From the NCBI RefSeq assembly GCF_001723305.1, contig NZ_LPWF01000004.1, positions 1 through 64,000 on the forward strand: a stretch of DNA of 64,000 nucleotides. The letters run 5' to 3'. How positions within the stretch are numbered: the first letter of the stretch is position 1; every line of letters begins with the position of its first letter. Origin of the DNA: Methyloceanibacter superfactus (GTDB taxonomy: Bacteria > Pseudomonadota > Alphaproteobacteria > Rhizobiales > Methyloligellaceae). Shown here in pieces: positions 29,898 through 37,941 of the stretch. The notes under the pieces were generated by a model. The model was not told the origin of the DNA. It did not search any database and was given only the letters and a program-made list of their open reading frames with translations. The position numbers and the translations under genes were made by a program.

Positions 29898-30314
29898 ATC
29901 CTTCCCTGGCTCCCATGAAGTCCCCCCGAAGTGAGGGGGGTGGCGCGCCGCGTGGCGCAAGGTCCTTTAGGCATCCGCGGGGCTTTGCGGGACCCGCGGC
30001 GGGCGCCGTAACGGCGCGCCACATCCGGCGCTATTTTATGGCCTCATACCGCTCTGCTTCTCACCTGTGGCACAGGCATGCGCATGGAGATCACATGTCT
30101 CACCCGATGACCCACGCGTTACAGCGCAGGTGGGCGGAGTAGAGACCCCCGGGGCCGGAACGCGTCTTCCTGGCGCGGGGTCCGGGCCTATCGGGAATTT
30201 CGCATCCGAGATCAGCCCATCTGTCCGCACGCCTTCCCCGGGCGCCGCACCCCGACCCGCATCTCAAGACGCCTCATGAGCGCGCCCCTTAAACGGACGA
30301 GGTGAACGCATTGT

Positions 30315-30338
30315 ACGGCAGGTTTGGGAGGCGGGGAT
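30315..30338 (-). repeat. Boundary motif, solitary copy
   Basis: GGCAGGTTTGGGAGGCGGGG matches the sequence that directly adjoins each truA 3' remnant at 32395 and 35423. Here no truA sequence is attached. It may mark the outer end of the oldest insertion. Confidence 0.5.
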
Positions 30339-30507
30339 AACGGCGGGGACAAGCTTGATGTGCAGCTTAGCCAGTCGGCTCGCCCGGCATTGTGTATCAA
30401 GAGCACCAAAGGCCAGAAAACGGAGTCAAATCAGATGATTAGGGAGGGTCCGGTATAGAGAGGGCCGCGCCATGTGGGCGCGTGCGGCGTTGGCCGTATT
30501 CATAGTG

Positions 30508-31539
30508 CTATTCCATCTGCCCGTCGATCTGGCGAAGGCGAATGTTGTCTTCCTCAAAGAACAGTTCGTTCACAGGAATGAACGATCCCCCGGGCCCATC
30601 TTGATAGAATTCATAGACACAGAAACTCTTATGAAGCTTGGGGGGCTCCTCAGTTCCAAAGTATGCGGCGTACACGACGAGCACGCTCTGGAATCTCTCC
30701 AGGTCCATATTCTTCTTGGAGACTTTGAAATCCCCGGGCATTCTAAGCACGTGCGTTATACTGGAGCCTGGCGCTACTGCGTAAGTTTCGTAACCACTTA
30801 CGTCTCCAGCAATCTCATCAAACCAGTCAATGAGCTTCTTGGCTCCAACGTCACACACGTAGGAGCCGTTTTCTTCAAAGAAGCGGTGCCCCGGTATCGG
30901 ACCCTCTGCTGGCTCATATTGGTCTGCCGTTTTGACGAATATATTGACGTTTCTGGCAGGCATCGTTCCGCTATTAGCAACCCGCACCGAGAGCCTAAAC
31001 GCATACTGACGATATGGAAGGTCGGATTGCGAGTTGGCTTCTTTATTAGCTTCAATCACGTTGCTGATTTTGGGTGTCTCAATACTCAGCCACGGGCGTT
31101 GCCCGGCACGAATAATTTCGTTGGCGGTTTCAGCGTGCGTGGCGGCAGCAATCGCAGCCCTATTAGCTTGTCGCGTCAGCCAAAGAGTCACGAAGAGAAG
31201 AATGGTGCCGACGCCAACAAGAACGGTGGAATACAGAGAATAATCCGCCATACGCTGCGTGGCTTCATTCATGGCCTGCGTTGCCGCGTTCATCCCTTGC
31301 TGGGCAGCAAGGTCATCTATCTCATGTTGGCGGGATTCGGCTTCTCTGCTCTTGCGGGAATTTGCGGTGGCCTCATCCTCGATTATGTCTACAGGAAGAG
31401 GAATAGGCAGCGTTTGGGCTGGCTTCTGTTCAGTCTGAACCTGCCCCTGTTCGTCCTGTGCCTGCTCCTGGGCCTTCCCTAGGCCAGCTAGGAAAATCAG
31501 TCCAAGCGCAAGTGCTGTGATCCGATAGCGTCGAGACAT
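30508..31539 (-). CDS. Hypothetical membrane-anchored protein
   Basis: The 343-residue product begins MSRRYRITALALGLIFLAGL, a probable signal peptide, followed by a Gln/Glu-rich segment. A helical region rich in Ala, Gln and Glu (QHEIDDLAAQQGMNAATQAM) leads to one transmembrane helix (YSTVLVGVGTILLFVTLWL, about residues 100-120). The C-terminal half is predicted beta-rich, with AGQRPWLSIETPKIS and VRVANSGTMPARNVNIFVKT. This resembles widespread accessory-region proteins of unknown function. Its GC content is visibly lower than that of the neighbours, supporting horizontal acquisition. Confidence 0.7.
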   Translation of the reverse strand: MSRRYRITALALGLIFLAGLGKAQEQAQDEQGQVQTEQKPAQTLPIPLPVDIIEDEATANSRKSREAESRQHEIDDLAAQQGMNAATQAMNEATQRMADYSLYSTVLVGVGTILLFVTLWLTRQANRAAIAAATHAETANEIIRAGQRPWLSIETPKISNVIEANKEANSQSDLPYRQYAFRLSVRVANSGTMPARNVNIFVKTADQYEPAEGPIPGHRFFEENGSYVCDVGAKKLIDWFDEIAGDVSGYETYAVAPGSSITHVLRMPGDFKVSKKNMDLERFQSVLVVYAAYFGTEEPPKLHKSFCVYEFYQDGPGGSFIPVNELFFEEDNIRLRQIDGQME

Positions 31540-31705
31540 TGGATTAAGAAGGCTGCCGTGAATCCACCACGGTTGATCTTATTGTTTAGGTTGCGCCCTG
31601 TCTCTCGCTTACACCAAAGCTAATGGCAGTGAACTCTGCCGACGCTGTTGTCCATATGGCAGCACTGAGGGTGATAGGGCCGGGGATAGATAGGTGAGCA
31701 CAGCG

Positions 31706-32189
31706 CTCCCTCCCCCTGAAAGGGGGAGGTCGCTTGGCTAAGCCAAGCCGGGTGGGGGTCAATCTCGAAGTCGTCTCAGTTCCGAGGCGATCCTCTCCAT
31801 TACACCCTCGATGTTGCTCCAAACGTCGCGATTGGCGAAGCGAAGGACGCGAATGCCGCGTGCCTCAAGGAACCTTGTGCGTAGGACATCATGCTCCGCC
31901 CGGCCCGCGTGGGTATCCCCGTCAAGCTCGATGGCGAGGCGCAAGCGCGCGCAATAGAAGTCGAGGACATAGGGACCGACGGGATGCTGACGCCGAAAGG
32001 AGGCGCCCAGTTGTGTCCCCCGCAGAGCGTGCCAGAGTCTTTGCTCAATCGGAGACATGCGCCGGCGCAGAGTTCTGGCGCGCGTGGTCATGGCGAGTGT
32101 GCGGCTGAAGCGCGAGTCTCTCGTAGCCATGAAAGCGACCCCCACCCGGCGCGCAGGCGCGCCGACCTCCCCCTTTCAGGGGGAGGGAG
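31706..32189. mobile_element. Compact DUF559 element with perfect inverted termini
   Basis: The outer 27 bases at 31706-31732 (CTCCCTCCCCCTGAAAGGGG...) are the exact reverse complement of 32163-32189. Inside each arm is a short palindrome that differs between ends (CTTGGCTAAGCCAAG on the left, CGCGCAGGCGCGC on the right), and then a perfect 13-base inverted repeat, CCGGGTGGGGGTC at 31748-31760 against 32137-32149. The only content is one DUF559 gene, whose stop codon overlaps the left arm. The layout is that of a REP doublet or MITE carrying its own nuclease-like gene. No target-site duplication is obvious. Confidence 0.6.
31759..32130 (-). CDS. DUF559 family endonuclease-like protein
   Basis: The 123-residue protein has the DUF559 layout: RARTLRRRMSPIEQRLWHAL, then FRRQHPVGPYVLDFYCARLR, then LAIELDGDTHAG and RTRFLEARGIRVLRFANRDV. 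The D-x-Y ... E-L-D pattern fits the PD-(D/E)XK fold of Vsr-like nucleases; FYC and ELDGD would supply active-site acids. It starts at 32130, since the longer reading enters the terminal inverted repeat. DUF559 proteins are common in mobile regions, but their function is not established. The flanking inverted repeats make it a candidate mobility enzyme. Confidence 0.75.
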   Translation of the reverse strand: MATRDSRFSRTLAMTTRARTLRRRMSPIEQRLWHALRGTQLGASFRRQHPVGPYVLDFYCARLRLAIELDGDTHAGRAEHDVLRTRFLEARGIRVLRFANRDVWSNIEGVMERIASELRRLRD

Positions 32190-32204
32190 TCTACACCCCA
32201 CTCG

Positions 32205-32394
32205 TCAGTAGTCCACGCGCACGAAATAAAGGCCGCAAGCCGGGGCCACGGGGCCGCAGGCCGTGCGGTCGCGCGCGTTCAGGGCTTTTTTCAGATCGTC
32301 GGCGGTTCATTTGCCGCCGCCCACGAGCTTGAGCGAGCCCACCATGGAGCGCACCTGGTTGTGGAGGAAGGACCGCGACGAGGCCTCGATCCAC
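32205..32394 (-). pseudogene. truA: truA 3'-end remnant 1
   Basis: This is a diverged copy of the last 62 codons of truA, roughly 85% identical by eye to 37205-37394. It includes the motif [14 protein letters not shown] and the stop. An in-frame TGA replaces the Trp codon in the KWTA segment, so it is dead. Homology ends abruptly at the same base as in remnant 2, where the boundary motif GGCAGGTTT begins. It lies 15 bases from the DUF559 element. Confidence 0.85.
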
Positions 32395-32436
32395 GGCAGG
32401 TTTGGCGCGCGGGGATTAAGTCGTCCGCTTCGTGCC
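32395..32436 (-). repeat. Boundary motif next to truA remnant 1
   Basis: GGCAGGTTT...GGGGATTAAGTCGTCCGCTTCGTGCC closely matches the block at 35423-35463. It begins at the exact base where truA homology stops. Its shorter form at 30315 lacks the GTCGTCCGCT part. Confidence 0.6.
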
Positions 32437-32533
32437 AAAAGCGGCTCTGGGCGCGTGGCATCATCCGCCACCTAGGCGCCAATCACGTCAGCAACGCCTG
32501 TCAGAGCTTCGTGTTGCGTTGTATAGAAGACGA

Positions 32534-33628
32534 ATGAACAGGTTCGTTTTAACCGCCGTTGCCTCTACCGTGGCCATTTTCTGCTATGCGCTGATTGCGG
32601 TCGCCGCGCCTCTTACAGAGGAGCCCACGACACAGGCATCTCAGGCAGCAAAGAGCGACTCTGTCCTTCTCGGTCTTCCGGAGGAGGACGACCCCGTAGT
32701 GGTTCGGGTTAGCCTCGAGATTCAAGACATCGACGAAATCAACGAAGAGAATGAAACCTTCGAATTCACAGGCGTTCTTACACTGATCTGGAGCGACAGC
32801 AGACAGGCCTTCGATCCTGCAGCGGCGGGAGTAGAGGAAAAAATCTACCAGGGCGACTATCAGTTCAACGAGCTGTCACCAAGCTGGTTTCCGCAAGTTG
32901 TCCTCGTCAACAGTTCCGGTTCCTTGGAACAGCAGGGAGTCGTGCTCCGGGCGCGGGCGGACGGCACCCAGATCCTAATCTCTAAGATAACGGCTGTTGC
33001 AAAGACGGAACTCGACTTGAAGCGCTTTCCATTCGACAGGCAGCGCTTGGAGGCCGTTTTCGAAGTGCTGGGTTTCGATCACAGCGAGGTCGTGATGCAA
33101 GTCGGCCAAGCGACTGCCAACGCGTTATGGGTGCCACAATGGACTATCAAAGGACTTAGTATGTCGACGGAGGATCGCGCCGTATCCTATGCCGGGCGCC
33201 GAGGGATTGCATCCATGTTTGTCGCGAGCGTCGACGTCCAGCGAGTGTCACTTTACATCGGCCGGTTAGTCATTCTTCCTCTTATCGTAATTGTATTACT
33301 CACCTTCTCGGTCTTCTGGATGGACAGGGCATCGTTGGGTGATCGGATCAGTGTATCGTTCATCGGGATCCTGACCGCTGTCGCGTATCAGGTCGTAATG
33401 AACGACATAATGCCCCGTATTGGATACGTGACTTGGATAGACGGCTTTTTGAACTTGAGCTTTTTGTTGATGGTCGGAACGGTCATCATCAACTTGGTGG
33501 TGGGCCGGCTTGACCAGCATAGTAGGCATGATGTTGCGCATCGCGTCGATGTTCTTTGCCGATGGGTTTTTCCTATCACCTACTTGGGGCTCATTCTGAT
33601 TTCATTCGCAGTGATGTCGCTGCTTTAG
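32534..33628 (+). CDS. Prokaryotic pentameric ligand-gated ion channel (Cys-loop superfamily, GLIC-like)
   Basis: The 364-residue protein has a signal peptide (NRFVLTAVASTVAIFCYALI), an extracellular beta-sandwich domain of about 200 residues, and four C-terminal transmembrane helices. KRFPFDRQRLE at about residue 160 is the family-defining loop in the bacterial form, which lacks the disulfide cysteines. The first membrane helix is RLVILPLIVIVLLTFSVFWM, followed by RISVSFIGILTAVAYQVV, the pore-lining region, and a further pair of helices. Such channels form homopentameric cation or anion pores gated by protons or small ligands. Base composition is less GC-rich than in the core genes. It lies between two truA remnants beside an outer-membrane porin, so it was probably acquired. 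Confidence 0.88.
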   Translation: MNRFVLTAVASTVAIFCYALIAVAAPLTEEPTTQASQAAKSDSVLLGLPEEDDPVVVRVSLEIQDIDEINEENETFEFTGVLTLIWSDSRQAFDPAAAGVEEKIYQGDYQFNELSPSWFPQVVLVNSSGSLEQQGVVLRARADGTQILISKITAVAKTELDLKRFPFDRQRLEAVFEVLGFDHSEVVMQVGQATANALWVPQWTIKGLSMSTEDRAVSYAGRRGIASMFVASVDVQRVSLYIGRLVILPLIVIVLLTFSVFWMDRASLGDRISVSFIGILTAVAYQVVMNDIMPRIGYVTWIDGFLNLSFLLMVGTVIINLVVGRLDQHSRHDVAHRVDVLCRWVFPITYLGLILISFAVMSLL

Positions 33629-33707
33629 CCGTTAATGGTCTTACCCTTAGCCATAAATACGACACTGTTGGCAAACTGGCGCCTGCTTTTTTCAGCTCTT
33701 GGCGAGG

Positions 33708-35057
33708 TCAGAATTTGATCGTGGTGCGCGCACCTACGACAGCGGCGTTGTCCAGAGGAATCTTGCCCGACGCATTTGGCAGATTGGCTCCCGGGCGCCA
33801 GAAATACTGGAAGTCCGGTTGAAGCGTCCAACTCGGATCGAGTTGGATTGTATAGCAGATCTCTAACAGCGCCTCGTAGTCGACTGTTCCTGACATCAAC
33901 GCGCCCAGGTCGTAAGTATCGACGTCAGCTGAAATGCCAGTGTAGGCGACGCCAATAGCTAAGGTGTCCTCTGGACGGTTCAGGATCATGCCCAAGAACG
34001 AGATACCGCCGTCTGCGTAGAAGTCGATAACGTTGCGATCTGAGGGCATACCCACGACACGTCCAAACAGCTGTATGCCCTTTGGCTTTTCACTCCGCGG
34101 TGCGCGCCAAACAAACTGTTCGAAGATAGCGTACAGGCCGTAGTTGTTGTCCACGCCACGAGAGGTTCCTGCGGATACACCATCTTGGAGCTCAAAATTG
34201 CCGAAGTGATTAAATCCGCCGATCTTGACCGTGCCAGCGAGCCCATCCTGGCTATGCCGATAGTCACCCTCAATCATCAAGAGCGGTGGATCGTCGAGCC
34301 GGAAATCAAGACCGTTGCTATTACATACCTGTGGATTGCCCTTGCAGTTGGGCCCGGCCGGATCGCCATTGTATATGCCCACCTGAAGCGTGAGTTGATT
34401 GTTGGGGGATAGCACAGCGTGTACGCCCGGCGTGGCGAGGGGATAAGCGGGACCACCACCCGGCAGATTAATGGCCATGATGGAAGGCCAGCCCCAAGTT
34501 CCGTTCAGAAATACACCACCACCTAGAACGTAAGTTGCGTCTGCTGCGAGTTGTCCCAGCTTGATGGCAAGCCGGTCATCGAACAAGTGCTGTTGGACCC
34601 AAAGTTCGAATAAGCGCGTCGCTGGAGTGGCTTCGAGATCGCTCACTGGCATCAGACTGCCAACGGCGTCGGCCGTTATACTTTGACCGTGAATTTGAAG
34701 TCCGTTGGTATGGAAGCAGAGGCCTTTCCAAAAGCCGAGCTTGTACATGTCGACATACATGGCAAGGTGCAGAAGGCCATCATAGTAGGTCCCCCGTTTG
34801 AGGCCCCCAGCCAGATTCGCTAGAACATCTGAGTAATACACTCCCGCAAGGGAGATACCGGATTCGACGAGGCCATCGCGCAAGGCGAGGGGACCGACCG
34901 AACGCGGGCCAAGATTGGAATGCAGCGTGTCCGTCAGGAATTCGGGGTCTGGAACGGTACAGTCCGCGCGTGCAACTCCCCCAAATAGGGCCACACAAAT
35001 AACGAGCATTGCAGCGAGTGCAGCTCCGCGTGGAAACCGTTGCCCCGAGAGAAACAT
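33708..35057 (-). CDS. OprB-family carbohydrate-selective outer-membrane porin
   Basis: The 449-residue protein starts at MFLSGQRFPRG with a signal peptide ending GVARADC. It then shows the OprB pattern, including GVYYSDVLANLAGGLKRG, LFELWVQQHLFDDRLAIKLG and a C-terminal beta-barrel ending in aromatic-rich WTLQPDFQYFWRPG and a final Phe (TTIKF), as needed for BamA-dependent insertion. OprB porins let sugars cross the outer membrane. It converges with the ligand-gated channel gene. Both are cargo of the same truA-bounded segment. Confidence 0.85.
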   Translation of the reverse strand: MFLSGQRFPRGAALAAMLVICVALFGGVARADCTVPDPEFLTDTLHSNLGPRSVGPLALRDGLVESGISLAGVYYSDVLANLAGGLKRGTYYDGLLHLAMYVDMYKLGFWKGLCFHTNGLQIHGQSITADAVGSLMPVSDLEATPATRLFELWVQQHLFDDRLAIKLGQLAADATYVLGGGVFLNGTWGWPSIMAINLPGGGPAYPLATPGVHAVLSPNNQLTLQVGIYNGDPAGPNCKGNPQVCNSNGLDFRLDDPPLLMIEGDYRHSQDGLAGTVKIGGFNHFGNFELQDGVSAGTSRGVDNNYGLYAIFEQFVWRAPRSEKPKGIQLFGRVVGMPSDRNVIDFYADGGISFLGMILNRPEDTLAIGVAYTGISADVDTYDLGALMSGTVDYEALLEICYTIQLDPSWTLQPDFQYFWRPGANLPNASGKIPLDNAAVVGARTTIKF

Positions 35058-35232
35058 GCATCCGCTCTGAAAAATTGCCAATGCGGTCTAAAAATAGCAT
35101 GCAGCGAACAAGGCGCATACTTAGGGCTATCCAAGCTGGGCCTGGGGAGAACAAGGGCCGAAGCTCTCTGTGCTGGATGCCGGGTGAGTCCGCTTCGGGT
35201 CACGAGCGGACGTTTCGTCCGTGTCGAGCCCG

Positions 35233-35422
35233 TCAGTAGTCCAGACGCACCAGGTAGAGGCCGCAGGCCGGCGCCACGGGGCCGCAAGCCGTGCGCTTGC
35301 GGGCTTCCAGGGCGTTTTTCAGGTCGCCCGCGGTCCATTTGCCGCCGCCCACGAGCTTGGGCGAGCCCACCCTGGAGCGGACCTGGTTGTGCAGGAAGGA
35401 GCGGGACGAGGCCTCGACCCAC
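35233..35422 (-). pseudogene. truA: truA 3'-end remnant 2
   Basis: This is another copy of the last 62 codons of truA with an open frame ([14 protein letters not shown] to the stop). The homology with the intact gene continues about 36 bases past the stop: GTCAC-AGCGGACGTTTCG and CCGTGTCGAGCCCG occur at both 35197 and 37171. It ends on the truA side at the same base as remnant 1 and is followed by the boundary motif. It differs from the intact gene at about one base in eight, so it is not a recent duplication. Confidence 0.88.
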
Positions 35423-35463
35423 GGCAGGTTTTCGAGGCGGGGATAAGTCGTCCGCTAAGTGCC
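35423..35463 (-). repeat. Boundary motif next to truA remnant 2
   Basis: GGCAGGTTTTCGAGGCGGGG followed by ATAAGTCGTCCGCT and GTGCC, matching the block at 32395-32436. The insertion sequence begins three or four bases beyond it. Confidence 0.6.
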
Positions 35464-35466
35464 ATG

Positions 35467-36857
35467 TGTGGACGGCTCCATGTTGGCAAGGGTTTTTTGA
35501 GCGCTATCGCACGGCTGGTCGGAGCTGCCATGTGTTCGGCCTGTTGATGCGGCGCTGTTCATGGCCGCTGGCCATAATGCTCTCCGCAGATCGGGTCCCG
35601 GTCAAAAGCACGCGCTTCAAGTGGCGCTCTGGCACTTGTGGGTTGTCCCGGTCCGTGGGCCGACTGGCTTGGGTGCGTTATGCGATCATTGCCCTTTCCA
35701 ACTTCGTTGCACGGGAAGTTCCCCGCGCGTTCGTGTTGCTGCCTTATGCTGATGCCGGCAGCGGTGTTCGGTAGCTCTCATTGTGGGCCATCATCGCCCA
35801 GGCTATGCGCGCGATCTTATTGGCCAGTGCGATAGCGGCGATCTTGACCGATCGGCGCTCCATGAGCCTGACGAGCCAGGGATGGCGTGTGTAGCCCAAC
35901 TGTTTTGCTCGTCTGATGACCGACAGGGCGCCAACGACCAGTAACGAACGTAAGTATCGGTTGCCCGCCTTGGTGATAGAGCCGAGGCGTTCCTTGCCGC
36001 CGGTGGAACTCTGTTTTGGGACCAGCCCGATCCAGGCACTCAAGTCACGGCCTGAACGGAAGACATTTGGATCAGGGATGCTGGCAACAAGGGCTGTGGC
36101 GATCAACGGACCGACACCGGGGATCGCTTCAAGCCGTTTGCTGGTCTTGCTGGTCCGGCGCCATGCAAGCAACCGTCGATCGGCTTCCAGGATCTGGCGC
36201 TTCACCATTGCAAGCTGTGCCGCCAGGGCCATCAGGCACGCGTGGGCTGCCGGTGGTATGCGCTCATCCTCGCCCCTGGTGATGAGATCCAACAACTTCT
36301 CGACGCCGTGGCGGCCAATACCGGCAACAATGCCGAACTCTGCAAGATGCGCCCGGATCGCGTTGATCAACGCCGTACGCTGGCGAATAAACAACTGCCG
36401 GGTCCGGTGTAGCATCAGTACCGATTGCTGCTCAGGGCTCTTGATCGGCACAAAGCGCATCGTGGGGCGTTGAACCGCTTCACAGATCGCCTCAGCATCG
36501 GCAGCATCGTTCTTGTTGCGCTTGACGTAAGGCTTCACATAGCGCGGCGGCATCAGCCGCACCTCATGGCCCACCTTCTCAAGCTCTCGAGCCCAGTGAT
36601 GCGCAGTCGCACAGGCCTCAATGCCGATCACGCACCCCGACAGCTTGCGAAAGAAGGGCAAGACCTGAGACCGCCTCAGTTGTCGACGGACGATCACCGC
36701 GCCGAATGCATCAATCCCGTGAACTTGAAAAACCGACTTGGCGATATCCAAACCAATCGTTGTAATCTCTTGCATGGATGGCTCCTCTCAACTGGGATCG
36801 CTTCAACAACAGCAACCACAGTGTGGCACCTGGATGCCGGTGGAGGAGCCGTCCACA
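35467..36857 (-). mobile_element. IS110-family (IS1111-type) insertion sequence
   Basis: TGTGGACGGCTCC at 35467-35479 and GGAGCCGTCCACA at 36845-36857 are perfect 13-bp inverted repeats around the transposase gene, giving an element of about 1.4 kb. Inverted repeats near the ends and a long noncoding stretch downstream of the transposase (35467-35743) are IS1111-group traits. In this group that stretch encodes the guide (seek/bridge) RNA. Exact termini cannot be set without an empty site. Confidence 0.75.
35744..36775 (-). CDS. IS110-family transposase
   Basis: The 343-residue protein has an N-terminal RuvC-like DEDD domain, with IGLDIAKSVFQVHGID, IGIEACATAHHWARELE and KNDAADAEAICEAV supplying the acidic residues. 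The C-terminal Tnp_20 domain has LEAIPGVGPLIATALVASI and FRSGRDLSAWIGLVPKQ, the latter before the conserved serine region KQSSTGGKERLGSITKAGNR. It is intact, so the element could be active. IS110 enzymes recombine target and donor DNA under guidance of a structured RNA. Confidence 0.95.
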   Translation of the reverse strand: MQEITTIGLDIAKSVFQVHGIDAFGAVIVRRQLRRSQVLPFFRKLSGCVIGIEACATAHHWARELEKVGHEVRLMPPRYVKPYVKRNKNDAADAEAICEAVQRPTMRFVPIKSPEQQSVLMLHRTRQLFIRQRTALINAIRAHLAEFGIVAGIGRHGVEKLLDLITRGEDERIPPAAHACLMALAAQLAMVKRQILEADRRLLAWRRTSKTSKRLEAIPGVGPLIATALVASIPDPNVFRSGRDLSAWIGLVPKQSSTGGKERLGSITKAGNRYLRSLLVVGALSVIRRAKQLGYTRHPWLVRLMERRSVKIAAIALANKIARIAWAMMAHNESYRTPLPASA

Positions 36858-37047
36858 GCATCAGAACCGGACCTGCTCGACCTGGAGGCCATTCTTGTCG
36901 CTGGACAGTTTGTCCAACGCCTCCCACTGCGCCGGGAGGCGTTGGATGATTCCGCACAGCATGAGCCACGGGTCCCCACGCGGTGCAGAAGACCCCGAAA
37001 ACCATGGCTAAGCGCGCGAAGGCCCGGATAGCGGCTTGCTTGTTCAC
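36858..37047 (-). pseudogene. Exported protein gene truncated by the insertion sequence
   Basis: A GTG at 37047 follows AAAGGAG by eight or nine bases and starts MNKQAAIRAFARLAMVFGVF, a convincing signal peptide, with a likely cleavage after VAHA. About 63 codons remain before the insertion sequence end, after which the frame reads antisense IS sequence. The product is not recognisable. A perfect 12-bp hairpin (CCAACGCCTCCC/GGGAGGCGTTGG, 36914-36945) lies inside it. Confidence 0.5.
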
Positions 37048-37204
37048 CGTCCGGGCTCCTTTTGGGCGCAGCCTTGGACAAACAGCAGAGTGACAGCAAT
37101 TCGGTCGCAGGGGCTGATTTAAGCGCGAACCACGTTGTCAGGCAACACTCGACCCAGAGCCAGCTATTGGGTCACTAGCGGACGTTTCGCCCGTGTCGAG
37201 CCCG

Positions 37205-37939
37205 TCAGTAGTCCACGCGCACCAAATAAAGGCCGCAGGCCGGCGCCACGGGTCCGCAGGCGGTGCGCTTGCGCGCTTCCAGGGCCTTCTTCAGGTCGGC
37301 GGCGGTCCATTTGGCGTCGCCCACGAGCTTCAGCGAGCCGACCATGGAGCGCACCTGGTTGTGCAGGAAGGAGCGCGACGAGGCCTCGATCCACACCTCT
37401 TCACCATGGCGGGCGACGGCCAGTCTATCGAGCGTCTTCTCCGGCGAGGCCGCCTGACATTCGGTCGAGCGGAAGGTGGTGAAATCGAAATGGCCGACCA
37501 GGACCTGCGCCGCCGCGTGCATGGCATCCGCGTCGAGCTCGTAGATGATGTGCCAGGCGCGGTCGCGCTCGAGCGCCAGGGGGCCGCGCCGATTGACGAT
37601 GCGATAGCGATAATGACGGGTCTTGGCCGAGAAGCGCGCGTCGAAGCCGTCCGTGACCTTCTCGCAGGCGAGCACGCTGATCGGGTCCGGCCGCAAATGC
37701 GCGTTCAAGGCATCGCCCACCTTCTTGGCCGGCCAGTCCTTGGTCAGGTCGACCATGGCGACCTGGGCCAGCGCATGCACGCCGGCATCGGTGCGCCCGG
37801 CGCCGCGCGGGATCATGTCCTCGCCGGAAAACGCCTTGAGCGCCTCGGTGAGGCGGCCTTGCACCGTGGGGCGGTCCTGCATTTGCCAGCCGGCGAAGGG
37901 CGTGCCGTCATATTCGATGGTGAGCTTGTAGCGCGGCAT
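37205..37939 (-). CDS. truA: tRNA pseudouridine(38-40) synthase TruA
   Basis: The intact 244-residue enzyme begins [20 protein letters not shown] and carries the catalytic Asp in [15 protein letters not shown]. The C-terminal [20 protein letters not shown] is the region copied in the two remnants. It isomerises uridines 38-40 in the anticodon arm. It follows fmt by two bases, giving a def-fmt-truA translation-related group. The 3' 190 bases coincide exactly with the repeated segment, so the current end may itself derive from an inserted element. Confidence 0.96.
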   Translation of the reverse strand: MPRYKLTIEYDGTPFAGWQMQDRPTVQGRLTEALKAFSGEDMIPRGAGRTDAGVHALAQVAMVDLTKDWPAKKVGDALNAHLRPDPISVLACEKVTDGFDARFSAKTRHYRYRIVNRRGPLALERDRAWHIIYELDADAMHAAAQVLVGHFDFTTFRSTECQAASPEKTLDRLAVARHGEEVWIEASSRSFLHNQVRSMVGSLKLVGDAKWTAADLKKALEARKRTACGPVAPACGLYLVRVDY

Positions 37940-37941
37940 GG

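Larger units (their letters stand above)
29730..30507. other. Gene-poor junction between murJ and the accessory region
   Basis: No convincing gene is seen here: the ORFs are short and have neither ribosome sites nor recognisable domains. The stretch contains a dispersed repeat unit at 29868-29897, a GC-rich block around 29940-30030 with several imperfect hairpins, and at about 30315-30338 a copy of the boundary motif that also borders the two truA remnants. It looks like the left junction of the inserted region. Confidence 0.5.

Noticed and set aside
35040..35774. 244-codon plus-strand ORF over truA remnant 2 and its surroundings
   Set aside because: It is a shadow of the minus-strand truA fragment and insertion sequence, with no ribosome site or domain.
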